NCBI GenBank assembly: GCA_030247885.1
Contig: JAPDRO010000013.1
Coordinates: 790,938 to 854,937 of the forward strand
From: Taxawa tesnikishii (nom. ined.)
Taxonomy: Eukaryota > Ascomycota > Dothideomycetes > Dothideales
DNA length: 64,000 bases
Reading direction: 5' to 3'
Made by a program: the position numbers and the translations under genes. Numbering within the stretch: position 1 is the stretch's first letter; each line of letters begins with the position of its first letter. A model generated the notes under the pieces. The model saw only the letters and a list, made by a program, of their open reading frames with translations, did no database searches and had not been told where the DNA came from. This document shows, piece after piece, positions 11,958-24,366 of the stretch.

Positions 11958-12993
11958 ATGGCGGATTCCACCGTCACCGAACCCTTCCCCATCTTCTTGA
12001 CCGCCCACCGCTACCTCCTCTATGACGTCAACACAGTAACCTACGTACGTCGCGAACACAACATCACCGGCGTCCTAATCGGCGGCCTGCCCCAAGCTCC
12101 GCAGCAAAACGTCTTCCTCGGCATGCCCTTGGAGCTGATGCCCGAAGAGGCTCGCTTGCTGGTGGAGAAAGAGGTCGCGTATATCGTCGACGATGTTGCT
12201 GCGCACAAGAAGAACCTCTTGTCTGCCAACGGCACTGAGGCGGGGCTGAGCGCGGAGGAGAAAAAGCCTTCATGCGAAGCTTAAAAGAAAGGGGAATCGA
12301 TGCCGCAAAACTACAGCAGAAAAAAGCGGGCGAGAGGAAGATAGAAGGATTGAAGAAGATGGCCGCGAAACAAGGCGCAGCTGCGGGGATGGAGAACTGG
12401 AACGATATCCCGGACGACATGTTTGCACCTTCTGCGAGACGTGCGGGCGGGAAGAAAGCGAAGAGGGAAGGGCCAGTGCTGCGCCTACGCCGCCGCCTGA
12501 GCGCGCCGGCGATACAACTGGCGCTGAGGAGGAATCCTTGTTTGGTGCCCCGCCCAGCAATCCACCGCCTGCATCAGAAACCTCGACTGATCTCGCCTCC
12601 AAGACGGAAGAGGCTCTACACATCACGCCTGCGACCTCATATCCTCCCCTCGCCGTCTCTGCCCCCGACCCACCACTACCTCCGCCCCAAGTGCCGTCCT
12701 CGTATCCGTTATTCAAGCATCTGCATGAGAAGGAGTACTTCCTTGCGCCTGGGTTACGGTTTGGTTGTCAATATATGGCATATCCGGGTGATCCGTTACG
12801 ATTCCACAGTCATTTCCTGGTGAACGGGATGGATTGGGATGAAGAGTTTGAACTCCTGGATCTTGTGGGCGGAGGAAGGTTGGGAACGGGTGTTAAGAAG
12901 GGGTTCTTGATTGGGGGAGAGGAGAGGAAGGGCGAAAAGAACGGTGGGAGAGGGGATGTGAGAGCTTTTTGTGTGGAGTGGGGTGGGATGTAA
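11958..12993 (+). CDS. SEN34: tRNA-splicing endonuclease catalytic subunit Sen34
   Basis: Sen34 cuts the 3' splice site of intron-containing pre-tRNAs within the Sen2-Sen34-Sen15-Sen54 complex. The N-terminal domain (PFPIFLTAHRYLLYDVNTV) is followed by a charged linker and the C-terminal nuclease fold: FKHLHEKEYFLAPGLRFG, then MAYPGDPLRFHSHFLV with the expected Tyr and His, and GGGRLGTGVKKGFLIGG with the Lys. Two one-base frame breaks are present, at the A5 run 12261-12265 and the G3 run 12470-12472. Adding one base to each gives a continuous 345-aa protein, the usual size. The gene is essential in yeast, so true loss is unlikely; I read these as assembly errors. No intron is needed. It shares a short divergent promoter with the small membrane protein. 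Confidence 0.88.
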
Positions 12994-13640
12994 CGGATGG
13001 GGACGGACGGGCAGATAGGTTTAATGACATGAGATTCTTCGACATGCACTGTTTTTCGTGTCATACTCTTTGGTGGTACATGTGCTTTTCTGTGTAACGA
13101 GTTTTGTCTGTCCTAATTGTTACACGGCAGTCTGGGGCACGATCGCCATATGTACTTCTGGGCGTGCGGTCTTTTGAACGCACACTTCCCCCTCAACTAC
13201 TTCTTGTCCGTCTTCACCCACTAGTTGACCGTAGATACTCACCACCACCACCTTTTACTACGAGTTCAGCCCAGCTCTTCTGTTTTTTGTCGAGGACTAA
13301 ACAGTTCCTGCTACGAGGATAAAGCCCCGCCGCACATGTGCTCTGATACATCGCCACCCCGCTCAGGATGGCCAATGAAGCGAGAGCACAGCCTTGCTCA
13401 GCCTTGCGATGAGCGGCTGAATATGTAGAGATCTACTTCCAGCTGATTGATGTTGCGATACTGCACCACTCCTAACACACAGAGCTCTCAGGCGGTTTCG
13501 GAGTGCATTCGACAAGCTTGCCCGCAGTACATGCGTAGGTCTAACATGTAAAGGTGGGACGCTGCGGCAGTATAATACCCTCACTGTGGCAGCAGAGTAC
13601 GACAGCAGCGCGGAAAGAGACGCACATTGCAACCTCTGAC
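12994..13640. other. Intergenic region, no gene seen
   Basis: About 650 bp between SEN34 and the HET-domain gene, with only short frames. It presumably carries the SEN34 3' UTR and the HET-gene promoter. Confidence 0.45.
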
Positions 13641-15816
13641 ATGGTGGTTGATGATGAGCGCTTGCCGCCCATTTGCCCACGATGCAGCCGGATACCACTT
13701 GAAGCTTTCTATGCTTCGTCCCGGAAGAACGCTGTCAAGATTACAGTAACCGTTGAGGAACAACGAGTAGCTGAGAATTACTGTGCGTTGCCGGTAGAGT
13801 GCAGACTAATCCCATCCCGTCTTCATCTTGATAACAGTACGGACGCGGAAGAGGATGATGCAGAGAAAACTATCGAGGCCGCATTGTTTGCGGAGCACTT
13901 CGAAGATAGGTTTAAGGTACGAGACCAGTCACTCAAATCTGATGAATATTCGTCGTCGTACACAGATGGCATAACCACGTAAACAGGTACGGTGGGACGG
14001 TATCCTCAGGAGCACGCGTAAAAAGGAGGGAACGTTCTCAAAGCTACTGCCTCTGGACTTCAACGCCACCAGTCCTTTGCTACGATCCGACTCGCCGGCT
14101 TCGTTTCAGCTCATGAAGTGTCGGATTCAGGAATGCTTGGAGAACCACATGCCCTGCCGACGTCATGCATACAGCGAATTGGGTTATATGCCAACAAGGC
14201 TCATTTGCGTGAATGAAGATCTGGGAGCAGAGAATGTCCGTGTCATTGTTACGGAGGAACTCAATCTGAAACATGATGCCAAAAGGCCAGCGTATGTTGC
14301 TTTGAGTCATTGTTGGGGTGAGGGGGTGTTCAGGAATCTGCAATCACAAAGACTGAGAGCCTGCCATACCGACGCCGCGGCATTAGAATTGCTGGTCTTC
14401 CCTAAACTTCCAGCATGCCATCGAAGTGACGAGGCAAATCGGAGTGGCTTATCTATGGATCGATTCCCTGTGCATTCTGCAAGACTCAAAAGAGGATTGG
14501 CATAAAGAGTCGGCACAAATGGCAGATGTATATGCTGGCGCTGTGCTTACCATTGCAGCCTCCGGTTCTGCTAGTGCCAATGGAGGGTTGTTCTTCCCCA
14601 GAGGGTACTTTCCGGAAGACGCTAAACTGCAGCAACCTGGAACAAGGGCTCAATCTTCTGGAGGCCGGTGCCTTGCCGAATGCAGCTCTGCAGATGGTCG
14701 TAAATCTCTGGTTCTGCTCGGCCCTGAAGATTACTGGGAGGGAAGATATGTCAGAGGCGAAGCACAGAGGCCGAAGGAGCTTCATGAAAGTCCGCTTGTC
14801 AAACGTGGTTGGGCGCTGCAAGAACGCCACCTCTCTACACGGATCATACACTTCGCAGCGGCGATTCTCGTCTGAGAGTGTGTCACAACTACCGCAGATG
14901 AGATGCATCCACGTCCTAAACCCCGGGACAACAGAGACTGGGATCGTGGTGATAGGAGTGCCAATCGCTTCTGTGACCAGCTCGGACAACTCGGTATGTG
15001 CGGCGGCAAAAAGTTCTATATCAGAGCTGGCAGCGCTTGATGGAGCAACTGAGCACTTGCTCGTATACCTTCCTCACAGACAAGGTGTCTTCGATCGCCG
15101 GTATGGCTCAAGTATTTCAGAAGGCCACTGGCGACAACTACCTCGCCGGCCATTGGCAATCTCACCTCGCTTCATCACTGTTGTGGAAGGTTGAACCTTT
15201 GAACGGAGTAGCAGAATCTCGGGAAGAGCTCTCCCAGATACCCTCTTGGTCATCATTATCCTACAACGGAGCGATCGCAGCAGGCAGAATCGGAACCGGA
15301 GCGACCATACGTCTTGGAAGTGGGGCTGGTCGCGTGGGACTGCAAGTCAACAAGATTGTGAAGATTGTGGAATCAACGTCAAATCCATTCGGTGACGTCG
15401 CGACCTGCGAAATCTATGCAAATGTTTGGATGGCAGAAATACACGTGGCCTTGCTGGATCCCGGGAAACAAAATCCCCACAGCTGGAGTTCGCAAGTCTT
15501 TCTGCAGCAGGAAGTAGCAGAGAATGTGCTGGAAGGGTCTCGCTCGATTGGATCTTATTGGCCGGATTCCCGGGCGGAGCACTCTCTTCTGCATTCAGCA
15601 TCTTCACCTCTCTATTGCATCCTCGTCCAGGCCTCCGGCGATCGAGCCGGCTCAGCCTGGAAGGGACTTGTTGCCCGCCGTCAGCAACGCAACCCTCAGG
15701 TATATCGAAGGATCGGATACTTTGATGGCAAAGATGCTCGGTTACGGTTAGGGAAGAGCACCACAAACTTGCCAGAAACCCTTGGTTTTAAATGGGAAGA
15801 CGTGATACTCGTCTAG
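13641..15816 (+). CDS. HET-domain (heterokaryon incompatibility) protein, reading frame interrupted
   Basis: HET-domain proteins trigger cell death after fusion of genetically unlike hyphae or in innate-type responses. The start MVVDDERLPPICPRCSRI is followed by a 70-bp intron (13917-13986). Diagnostic HET blocks appear in order: YVALSHCWG, then NFQHAIEVTRQIGVAYLWIDSLCILQDS, then MADVYAGAVLTIAAS, then SPLVKRGWALQERHLSTRIIHFA, and the LAGLAKYF-like block SIAGMAQVFQKATGDNYLAGHW. The frame breaks at the A3 run 14348-14350, the C3 run 14400-14402 and the A5 run 15008-15012; one base more in each restores about 702 aa. In addition, codon 14873-14875 is TGA where the family has the Trp of its W-E-C motif, a single G-to-A change. 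That one is not a homopolymer error, so the gene may be a real null allele. Confidence 0.8.
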
Positions 15817-16687
15817 ACAAAGTACTGAAGTTGGTGTTCAAGATTTTGCAAGTCGTACTCAGTCACATCTTGCTACAAAGCAAAACGTCAGAGGATGGTA
15901 ACAAGGAAGAGCTACAGTAGAAGCGCCCAAGTAACAGTCCGGCTGCGGAAGAGAAGGAGGAGAGACATTTCGATCAGCATACGCCCGACACTACAGGCTT
16001 TTCGTATTCTCCTCTTGTGCTCACTGTTTTGTCGCGAACCGCTTCGCTTCTACGTCTTGATCAGCTCCATGTTGCCCTTTTTCACACACCAGATCGCAAC
16101 AGGTCGTCAAATCGTGAGTCACAGTGGAAAGTCAAGGTCGAAGTAGCATGGGATTGATGAAAGGGTAGAGACAACAAAACGGAGTGCTGCCATGTTTGCT
16201 CTTGAACCTCAAATTTCTACGTTGGAGTTTATTATTTGTTGAGTACTCTCACAACAGACTAGTTTCATCTTCTCCAAAGACCAGTGAAAAGTTCGGTACA
16301 GCCAATGCAGCGGTGAAGCGTTTTGAAGAAGTTCAAGATTTTGTGCCCATGCAGACAAGCATCAATAGTAGACTATAAGTCTGCGCAGCAAAGATAACGT
16401 GATCAAGGGATATACATTTCGGGCAATACAATGCTGAGGCGGTGAGTGATGGTGTCAGTCTGGTAGTGTGTTTTGCAGATGACTACACACATCCGTCAAG
16501 GCATCCTAGATGGCGGCCTCGGGCATGGTGGATCCCCCAAGAAGCATCATCGATCATGCAGGATTCCATTACATATACAGTGGCTCCCAGTACCCTGATA
16601 TCCACCTCCCATCTCCTACCTAAAGCCTCGCCCTCGTCCCTAATGTCCTCCTCCTACTCTTCCTCTTCGTCTCCCCTCCGTCATCCA
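15817..16687. other. Intergenic region, no gene seen
   Basis: About 870 bp between the convergent HET-domain and acyltransferase genes. The proline/serine-rich + frame that runs on from here to 16960 is antisense to the GC-rich tail of the acyltransferase and is not supported. No RNA gene or repeat is seen. Confidence 0.45.
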
Positions 16688-19473
16688 CTACCACTCCCTC
16701 CCAACCTCCCCAGGACCTCCGCTCCCGCCTTCCCAAAGCTCCCTACCCACCATCTCCACCAACCCAAGTACCCTCCTCTGCACCGTCGCACCGTCTCTCC
16801 TGTTTTTCCCCTCTCTCCTCGACCTGGAAATCCTCTCTGCAAACTCCCACAGTTTGCCTTCTGCCTTGACTGTCGCCTCCATCCCATCCTCCCTCCTTTG
16901 CCCATTCTCCATCTCGTCGGGATCTGTACAGGGACGTGTGGGCATCCACTCGGGTGTTAGGGAGACGAGGGCGGGTACTTTGGAGTCTTTGGAGCGGCGC
17001 ACGGCAAGGATCCCCTCTTCTTCAAACCTCGTGTACGCGTTGCCCAAACTCTGCTTGTTGACCGCTTCCCAATAACTCAAATCGCCCTGATGATAGAGCG
17101 TCTTACCCAGTAATTGCGCCTTGTCCTGGGCTTTCTTGAGCGGGAACCATGGCTCCCCCACGCTTGCAGATCCGGACGTTCCTCTGGGTGGTGCCAGCAT
17201 CAACAAGCTCACAGCGCCGAGCCAAGAAGCTTCAATGAACGGCCAGATCAGGAAGCAGTAGAAATCAAAATTTTCTCTTCCGCTCTGGCGTTCCTGGGGG
17301 CTGAGTTCGATCGTCTCGACGTCACCCTCACCACCTCCACCGCCGGACGCGCGCGTGATGGTGATGATGCCATCGTTCTCCAGTCCAGTGAGCGTCGTGG
17401 CAAGGTTCTCGGCCAACGAGGTCGTCGGGAAGATAAATTCTGCGCGGAAAAGCTGCCACTCATATCAGCCATCAACTGTGCTTATTCCCAAAGTCACTTC
17501 GAGAACCGAAGGGGGCAAACAAACTTGTGATAAGAAATACACGTAGTCATACAACTCCCGATACCCGATGCGCTGGTTTTCGGGTCCGCCGCCCTGTTTG
17601 ACTTTCGTATATACGCCCGCGCACACCAGGGCCTCGGAAACGAACAGATGGATGGTCATGTTCCGGTAAAAACTCAACTGGAACCGATCGACGGCGAAAT
17701 ACGTTGGTTCGGGCAACCCCTCGACGACGCCCACGAGTGAGGGTCCGAGGACTTCGAGCCCGCGCTCGACGACCGCAGCGGTGGGTAGACCACCGAAATG
17801 CGCGATGCGCCCGCCGCGACTGCGCACTAGAGTGCAGAGCCAGTCGACGCGCCGCACGAGCTCTGTTTTGCCGACGCCACGGCCGCGGAGAGTGAGGAGG
17901 ACTGTGCCAATTAGGGCGGTCGGCATGACAACGGAGACGGTGTTGATATCGGCTAAGACTTTGTAGCCGAGAGTGGTCAGCAGGCGCCTCCTCACGAGGG
18001 TGTCTTGTGAGTTGCGGATCTGGGGCGGAAGGCTTGACATGCGGGAGCGCTGGTCGTCGATGAAATTGCGCAGGCTCCAGGGGAGTGGAAGCGGACGTCG
18101 ACGCGGCCGAGTTTGAGGGAGAGGATGGAAGAGCTGGAGAGGAAGGAGAAGAGATTTTCTTTGGGTTTGGGCTGGCCGAGGAGTTCGGAGATGTAGGAGC
18201 TGGGAACAAGGGCGTGAGTAAGCTTCTTGAAATGTAAGGAGAAATGAGTGGAAAGGTGGCGTACTCGACTTCGATGACTTTGTCGTACTGCGTGCTGACG
18301 GGGCATATTATGGCGTCCCGGACACGGCCGGAGAGAACACTGTCTAAGAGGAAACTGAGGATGCCGAACTTGGGCTGCAGGAGCTTGCCTGTGCGTGACC
18401 GGCCACCCTCTACCATGCGAGGGTCAGTTGTGCGATACTCGAATCGAGCGTCAGAGTCTGGTTCTTACCGACGAAACATTCAAAGTTGTAACCGTTCTGC
18501 AAAAGGGTATCTATGTAAGACTGGACGAGGGTAGTGTACAAGGCGTCGTCGCCAAATGACCGGCGTATCCACATGGCGCCTTGACACTGTTCAGCAAGAC
18601 CACAAACATAGTGGGCGAGTTTCACTGACCTGCATGCTGAAGGAAAGGACCAACGACGGGAAAATTCAGATTATCTCCGGCCACGACGATTGGCAGAGTT
18701 AGGCCTAAGCGGTAACAGATGAGTTGTAGCGAAACGTAGTCGACGTGAGAACGATGACATGGTAGGAAAATGATGGATTGCTGCTTCTTGGCCGCTTCTT
18801 CGGCTACAGCACGTAACCGCAGTACTTCTTCGCTGGAGATATGGATGCCTTGTGCTAGTCAGCCCTCGCTCTTCGTAACGCAGTGGGCTAGGATGGTAGC
18901 TGCGCAACTGCAGTGTCTCACCTTGATGGTACGCTCTTGTGAGCAACTGCGTGGCCAGGTAGTACGCCCCTCTGATAAAGCGTTTACTCTCCATCTTGCA
19001 TATCATCTTATCCGTCCAATCCTCGGCAACCTCCTTCAACTGACTTTCGATCTCCCTCCTCCTCTTTTCCTGCATCTCCTGATCTGCTGCAGCAAGCAGC
19101 CCCTCTTCGATCTCCACGCTCACCCTCTTTTGCGCCAATTCTTCCATCTTCCCCAAAAGCTGTGGGTTTCGCAGAACCATGCCCTTCATGCGGTCGCTGT
19201 AGCCCTTGTAGAAGACGTCCTGGCCGACGATGGTGTCGTAGGAGCGCCATCCTGTGCCGGAGACATGGAGACTGACCTCGCGGAGGAAGTCGAAAGGCGT
19301 CGAGCGAAACCGGGCATAAGGCTCGAGAAGAGGCTGGTCTGGCGAGGTCTGCGGTGGATGAGGGAGAGCTGGTGGACTGTTGGAAGTTACGCCGGGAGGA
19401 TGGAGAGTTAGACGATCCCCAAGGATGGAGAGGTCGGGAGCGATGGTAGACGAAGGAGACTTGGGGAAGTCAT
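16688..19473 (-). CDS. PlsB/GNPAT-type glycerolipid acyltransferase (G3P or DHAP acyltransferase)
   Basis: Transfers an acyl group from acyl-CoA to glycerol-3-phosphate or dihydroxyacetone phosphate, the first step of glycerolipid or ether-lipid synthesis. The four acyltransferase blocks are visible: block I FLPCHRSHVDYVSLQLICYR (the H-x4-D catalytic pair), GAMWIRRSFGDD (block II), FVEGGRSRTGKLLQPKFGIL (block III), and AIICPVSTQYDKV (block IV). Exons run 19473-18922, 18848-18630, 18579-18469, 18409-18265, 18199-17525 and 17452-16688, about 822 aa. Two breaks, at the + strand G4 runs 18080-18083 and 19463-19466, each need one more base; then the total length is a multiple of three. The start at 19473 depends on the second correction and is less sure. 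It is divergent from ALG2 with only 265 bp between starts, so the promoter is likely shared. Confidence 0.85.
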
Positions 19474-19738
19474 AGCGGATGTCAGCACCGCAATGTCATG
19501 AGCATGGTCGATGTAGATAGTGCAAAGCCGTCTCCTGTGCCTGCGCCTGCGCCTGTTCCCGAGGGTATGTGTTGTGACAATACCACCGAGGTATACTGCA
19601 CTGTCCACATGTAGTTAGTACCTGATGAAACATGCAGCTTCCCCGGACGCGATGACGGATTGCGGGGTCGTACGAGTCAAACTCAATCTGTCCTTTCATT
19701 CATCGATAACTCTATATATATATAACCATACCGCCACC

Positions 19739-21365
19739 ATGTCGACCGCAGAACCCAGACAGAAGCGCGTCGTCTTCATACACCCAGACTTGGGCATCGG
19801 CGGCGCAGAGCGTCTCGTCATCGACGCCGCCGTAGGTCTCCAATCGCGGGGTGCCAAAGTCACCATCTTCACATCGCACTGCGACCCTTCACATTGCTTC
19901 GATGAGGCCCGAGATGGTACGTCCTCCATTTCACAATGCCCACGCCAGAGCTGGAGGCATGCACAAGGCGCAAGCTGAAACCTCTTCCTCCAAGGTACCC
20001 TCGACGTCCGTGTGCGCGGAAAAACCTTCCCGGCCTCTATCCTAGGACGATTCGCAATCCTCTGCGCCATTGTGCGGCAATTGCATCTCGTGCTCAGTAT
20101 AGCACTGTTCTCATACGAGCTCGACTCATTGGATCCCGATACCATCTTCGTCGACCAACTCAGCGCTTGCGTGCCCCTTTGCGACTCGTCTACTCTTCCG
20201 CTCGTATCCTGTTCTACTGCCACTTTCCCGACAAGCTGTTGGCGAAGAAGAGTTCTGGCGCGCTGAGATTGGTCAAAGCCTTTTACCGCATTCCGTTCGA
20301 TTTCCTCGAGGACTGGAGTACGAGTTGTAGCGATGGAATTGTCGTCAACAGCCTGTTCACGGGCAGAGTGGTCAAGCAGGCGTTCCCGAGACTGAGGCGG
20401 AGAAAGCTCGATTGCATCTACCCGTGTGTGGATACCGCCATTGCTGAAGGGACAAAGCGCGAGAAAGAGCCGCTGTGGCCGGGCAAACAGGTTTTTCTGA
20501 GCATCAACCGGTTCGAGGAAAAGAAGGATATCGCACTCGCCATCAAGGCGTTCGCCGGTCTAAAGGAGGAGGAGAGAAAATCCGCAAGGTTGATCATAGC
20601 AGGTATTCTTTTTACAAAACCTTCCAATTCCTCATAGAATCCTACTCACATCTCGCAGGCGGCTACGACCCACGCGTGCGCGAAAACGTCGCCTACCACA
20701 AATCCCTCGAATCCCTAGCCTCATCGTTCAACCTGTCGCACTCAACTCACCAATCCGTCTCCGACCCTTCCAGCCTCCCCACCGACACCCAAATGCTCTT
20801 CCTCCTCTCCGTGTCCGGCGCACTGAAGCAGAGCCTCCTCGACTCGGCCGACCTGCTACTCTACACGCCCCTGAACGAGCACTTCGGCATCGTGCCTCTG
20901 GAAGCCATGCTCAATCGCGTGCCGGTGCTCGCTGCCGACCAAGGCGGACCACGGGAGACTGTGGTTGATGGGTCGACGGGTTGGCTACGTCCGACAGAGG
21001 AAGTGGAAAAATGGACGCAGATCATGGCCGAGGTGGTGGGAATGGCGAAGCACGTGGCCGGTCGGCAGGAGCTTTCGGAAATGGGCTTCAGAGGCGAAAA
21101 GCGCGTCAGAGAGGAATTTTCAAAGGAGAAGATGGCGTGGCGGATGGAGCTTGAGATTGATAGTCTGAAGAGCGTTAAGCGGGAGCCCATAGTTCCCGTG
21201 TGGATTGTGGCGAGTATTGGGTTCACGATCTTTGCTGCCATCGGAGGGTACGTCTTGACGAATGTGTTGTTTAGGTTTATTGCATTGGATGTGGAGCTGG
21301 AGAGGCATTTGAACGAGACGAGGGCGAAGGCTGAGGCGGAGGGCAAGCCGTTGTTGCCTTGGTGA
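19739..21365 (+). CDS. ALG2: Alpha-1,3/1,6-mannosyltransferase Alg2
   Basis: Adds the second and third mannose to the dolichol-linked precursor of N-glycans on the cytosolic face of the ER. Exons are 19739-19916, 19995-20602 and 20659-21365 (introns of 78 and 56 bp), about 497 aa. Landmarks: the N-terminal [19 protein letters not shown] loop, [36 protein letters not shown], the GT4 block [15 protein letters not shown], the donor-binding [11 protein letters not shown] (E-x7-E) near residue 336, and a C-terminal membrane helix ([22 protein letters not shown]). One frame break lies in the CCCCTTT run at 20174-20180; one added base restores the conserved sequence. The ATG context CCACCATGT is strong. 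Confidence 0.93.
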
Positions 21366-22180
21366 TGATGCTTAGGGGTGAGCAGTGGGTTGAGAAGAGG
21401 GGCCGTGTATATGCATAGATCAGTCTTGTGTAGGAACGAGCCTGTTGGGCCTGCAAGAGCAACTTCTGAGCCGGCACAGCTTCGAAGCGGGCGTTCACCA
21501 TCGAGCAACAGCGCTAGCTTCGATACAGATCTTCGTCGCTCGTGACACGGGATGATTTTACTCTCTACACGAAATGCATTCACCTGGTAAAACGGCTGAT
21601 TTTCACTGGCGCGTGCTGGAGTTCTTCGGGATGTCTGAGCATGCTGTATCCCATCGCCTTCGTTGGTGTGGTCTTGTGTTCCATACGTGCGACCTATCTA
21701 GAGATTAAAAATGCAATCTTATAGATATGAAGGATTAGGATACAATCAGATGAGATATGATATGATCGAGTGTCCGTCTTGACGATGGATGTATCGATGC
21801 TCGCTATCATAACCCTAGGGCCCGCAACCCGGAACCCGGAATGCGGAACATGAACGAATGCACGAGCCTCGCGACAACCTTAGCGCAAGCTCTGAACCAA
21901 AGTGTACGTCACGGTGTACAATTGAACCAGGACAGGAGCTTCCGTGATGGTCCTTCACTCTTCCTGCTACTCATACTGCCATAACTACCCCCAATCTCTA
22001 TCCCTATCCCCATCCCCATCCCTATTCCTATCCCTACCTCGTCCTCATTCGTATCTTTGAGGTCCAGCATGCTTGTCTGCAATTGACCGTCCAACACTGC
22101 ATTCCGGCTCATCTCCGTCTCAAAAATCTCTACGGCCGCTGCTGGCTGTGCTGGCATTGCTGCGACAACCAGCTCCCACG
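21366..22180. other. Intergenic region between ALG2 and the NADH dehydrogenase
   Basis: About 815 bp with no convincing gene. It includes a short hexamer array at 21996-22038, listed separately. The rest should hold the ALG2 3' UTR and the downstream promoter. Confidence 0.45.
21996..22038. repeat. Hexanucleotide pyrimidine array (TATCCC/CATCCC)
   Basis: About seven 6-bp units alternating between TATCCC-like and CATCCC-like on the + strand. They lie about 140 bp upstream of the NADH dehydrogenase start. The array could be a polypyrimidine promoter element or a length-variable microsatellite. Nothing in the sequence decides between these. Confidence 0.7.
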
Positions 22181-24366
22181 ATGCAGCCATTATCGCGCCT
22201 AGAGTGCGCTTCTGCGCCTCTGCGCCGCTCAGCATTCTTCCTCAACACTGTCTCTCGCACCTCCAATGCTCCTGTACGAAGGTGCGTTCACAGACACGTG
22301 TCACCCTCGCCATTCCTCCCCACCCTCAAGCTGCGGAATCAACCCGATATCCGGGTATCGCGCCAGGTCTTCCAGCTACGAGCGGCATCGAGCGCCGCCG
22401 AGGGTGCCGGCTTGAGAGGCAAGGGATTCCCCTCTGGATTCATACAGAAAACCTTCGCCTATCTGGGTTTCTTCGTTGTTTTCAGCGGCGCGCTCGTAGT
22501 CGCCTTCTTCCTCTATGATGCTAGTACCTACCGGGATGACTCCGACGCCACCGACATTCCTGTCTCCGAGTACGCCCTTAACCCGAGAAGAGGAGGACCC
22601 AAGAATCTGCCTATCGCCGATCATCTCGTCGACGATGACGACTCGCCCGAGAAGAAGGCGCAGAAGCACAAGCCCAAGCTCGTTGTTTTGGGAACCGGCT
22701 GGGGCAGTGTGCCTCTGTTGAAGAGCCTGAATCCAGACGAGTACCACGTCACCATCATCTCGCCGTCCAACTACTTCCTGTTCACGCCCATGCTGCCATC
22801 TGCCACCGTCGGCACGCTCGAGCTCCGCTCGCTGGTTGAGCCCGTCCGCAGAATCACTGCAAGAATCAAAGGCCATTTCATGAAAGCCGAGGCAAAGGAT
22901 GTCGATTTCTCCGCAAAGTTGGTAGAGGTAGCTTCCAAGGGCCCGAATGGCGAGGAGCAGCGCTTCTACGTTCCATACGACAAGCTCGTGATTGGTGTTG
23001 GTATGTACAGCCAATTCTTTTACCCACGACTTCAGGAACTGACAAGGTTCAGGCTCCATTACGAATCCTCACGGTGTCAAGGGTCTCGAGAACTGCTACT
23101 TCCTCAAGGACATCAGCGACGCCCGTCTCATCCGCAATCAGATCGTTCGCAACTTCGAAACCGCCTGCCTGCCAACCACGCCCGATGAGGAAAGGAGAAG
23201 ACTGCTTTCATTCGTCGTCAGTGGCGGTGGTCCCACCGGTGTTGAATTCGCTGCCGAGTTGTACGACATGCTCAACGAGGATCTCGTCAAGTATTACCCA
23301 CGCATCCTGCGCAACGAAATCTCCGTGCACGTCATTCAAAGCAGAGGTCACATCCTGAACACGTACGACGAAGCGCTTTCCCGCTTCGCCGAAGCCCGGT
23401 TCGCTCACGATCAAGTCAACGTCATGACCAATTCTCGCGTCAAGGAGGTCCGCCCAGACCGCATCCTCTTCAGCCAAAAAGACGACAACGGCACCATCGT
23501 GACCAAGGAGCTGCCCATGGGCTTCTGTCTCTGGTCCACCGGCGTCTCGCAAACCGAATTCTGCCAGACTCTCGCCAAAAAGCTCGACGGACAGAACAAC
23601 CGACACGCGCTCGAAACGGACACTCACCTCCGCCTGATCGGCGCCCCTCTGGGCGACGTCTACGCCATCGGCGATTGCTCCACCGTCCAGAACAACACTT
23701 CCGACCACATTGTCAGTTTTCTGAGAACCCTGGCCTGGGAGCGCAACAAGGATCCGGAAACGATGCAGATCTCGTACCGGGACTGGCGCACCGTGGCCAA
23801 GAAAGTCAAGCAGCGCTTCCCGCAGGCGGGGACCACCTCAAACGCCTCGATCGCCTCTTCGAGCAGTACGATAAGGACAAAAGCGGCACCCTTAACTTTG
23901 GTGAGCTTAACGAGCTCCTCAAACAGATCGATTCCAAACTCACGTCGCTCCCCGCGACGGCTCAGCGCGCGAACCAGCAGGGCGAGTACCTCGCCCGCAA
24001 GCTGAATGCGATGGCGCGCGCGGCCCCGGGCTCGCGGCAAACGACATCGATTACGGCGACCTGGATGAGGCGGTTTATAAGGCGTTTGAGTACAGACATA
24101 TGGGCAGTTTGGCGTACATCGGCAACGCCGCCATCTTCGATTTCAATGGGCTGAATTTTGGTGGTGGCTTGCTGGCCGTGTACCTCTGGCGCAGCGTCTA
24201 CTTCGCCCAAAGCGTCAGCCTCAGGACGAGGATGTTGCTTGCAATGGACTGGACCAAAAGGGCCATGTTTGGTAGAGGTAAGGGCATACATCCCTTTTCA
24301 TTGTTTGGGTCCGTGTAAGGAGGGGAACGCATGCTGACGTTGGTTGCAGATCTCATGAACTTCTAG
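22181..24366 (+). CDS. NDE1: External alternative (type II) NADH dehydrogenase with EF-hand
   Basis: A single-subunit NADH:ubiquinone oxidoreductase of the inner mitochondrial membrane facing the intermembrane space; it oxidises cytosolic NADH without pumping protons. The N-terminus is Arg/Ser-rich (mitochondrial presequence), then a membrane segment (FAYLGFFVVFSGALVVAFFLY). The FAD fold is KLVVLGTGWGSVPLLKSL and the NADH fold is SFVVSGGGPTGVEFAAEL. An inserted calcium-binding EF-hand (YDKDKSGTLNFGEL) marks the calcium-responsive subgroup of this family. Exons are 22181-23000, 23053-24277 and 24350-24366, about 687 aa, ending DLMNF. Frame breaks at the G4 run 23828-23831 and the G3 run 24028-24030 flank the EF-hand region; one base added to each gives an intact protein of normal length. 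Confidence 0.93.

Noticed and set aside
16442-16960. Proline/serine-rich + strand frame
   Set aside because: It is antisense to the acyltransferase C-terminus and has biased composition with no domain.
19711-19722. TATATATATA as TATA box of ALG2
   Set aside because: It lies only about 17 bp from the ATG, too close for a transcription start and 5' UTR.
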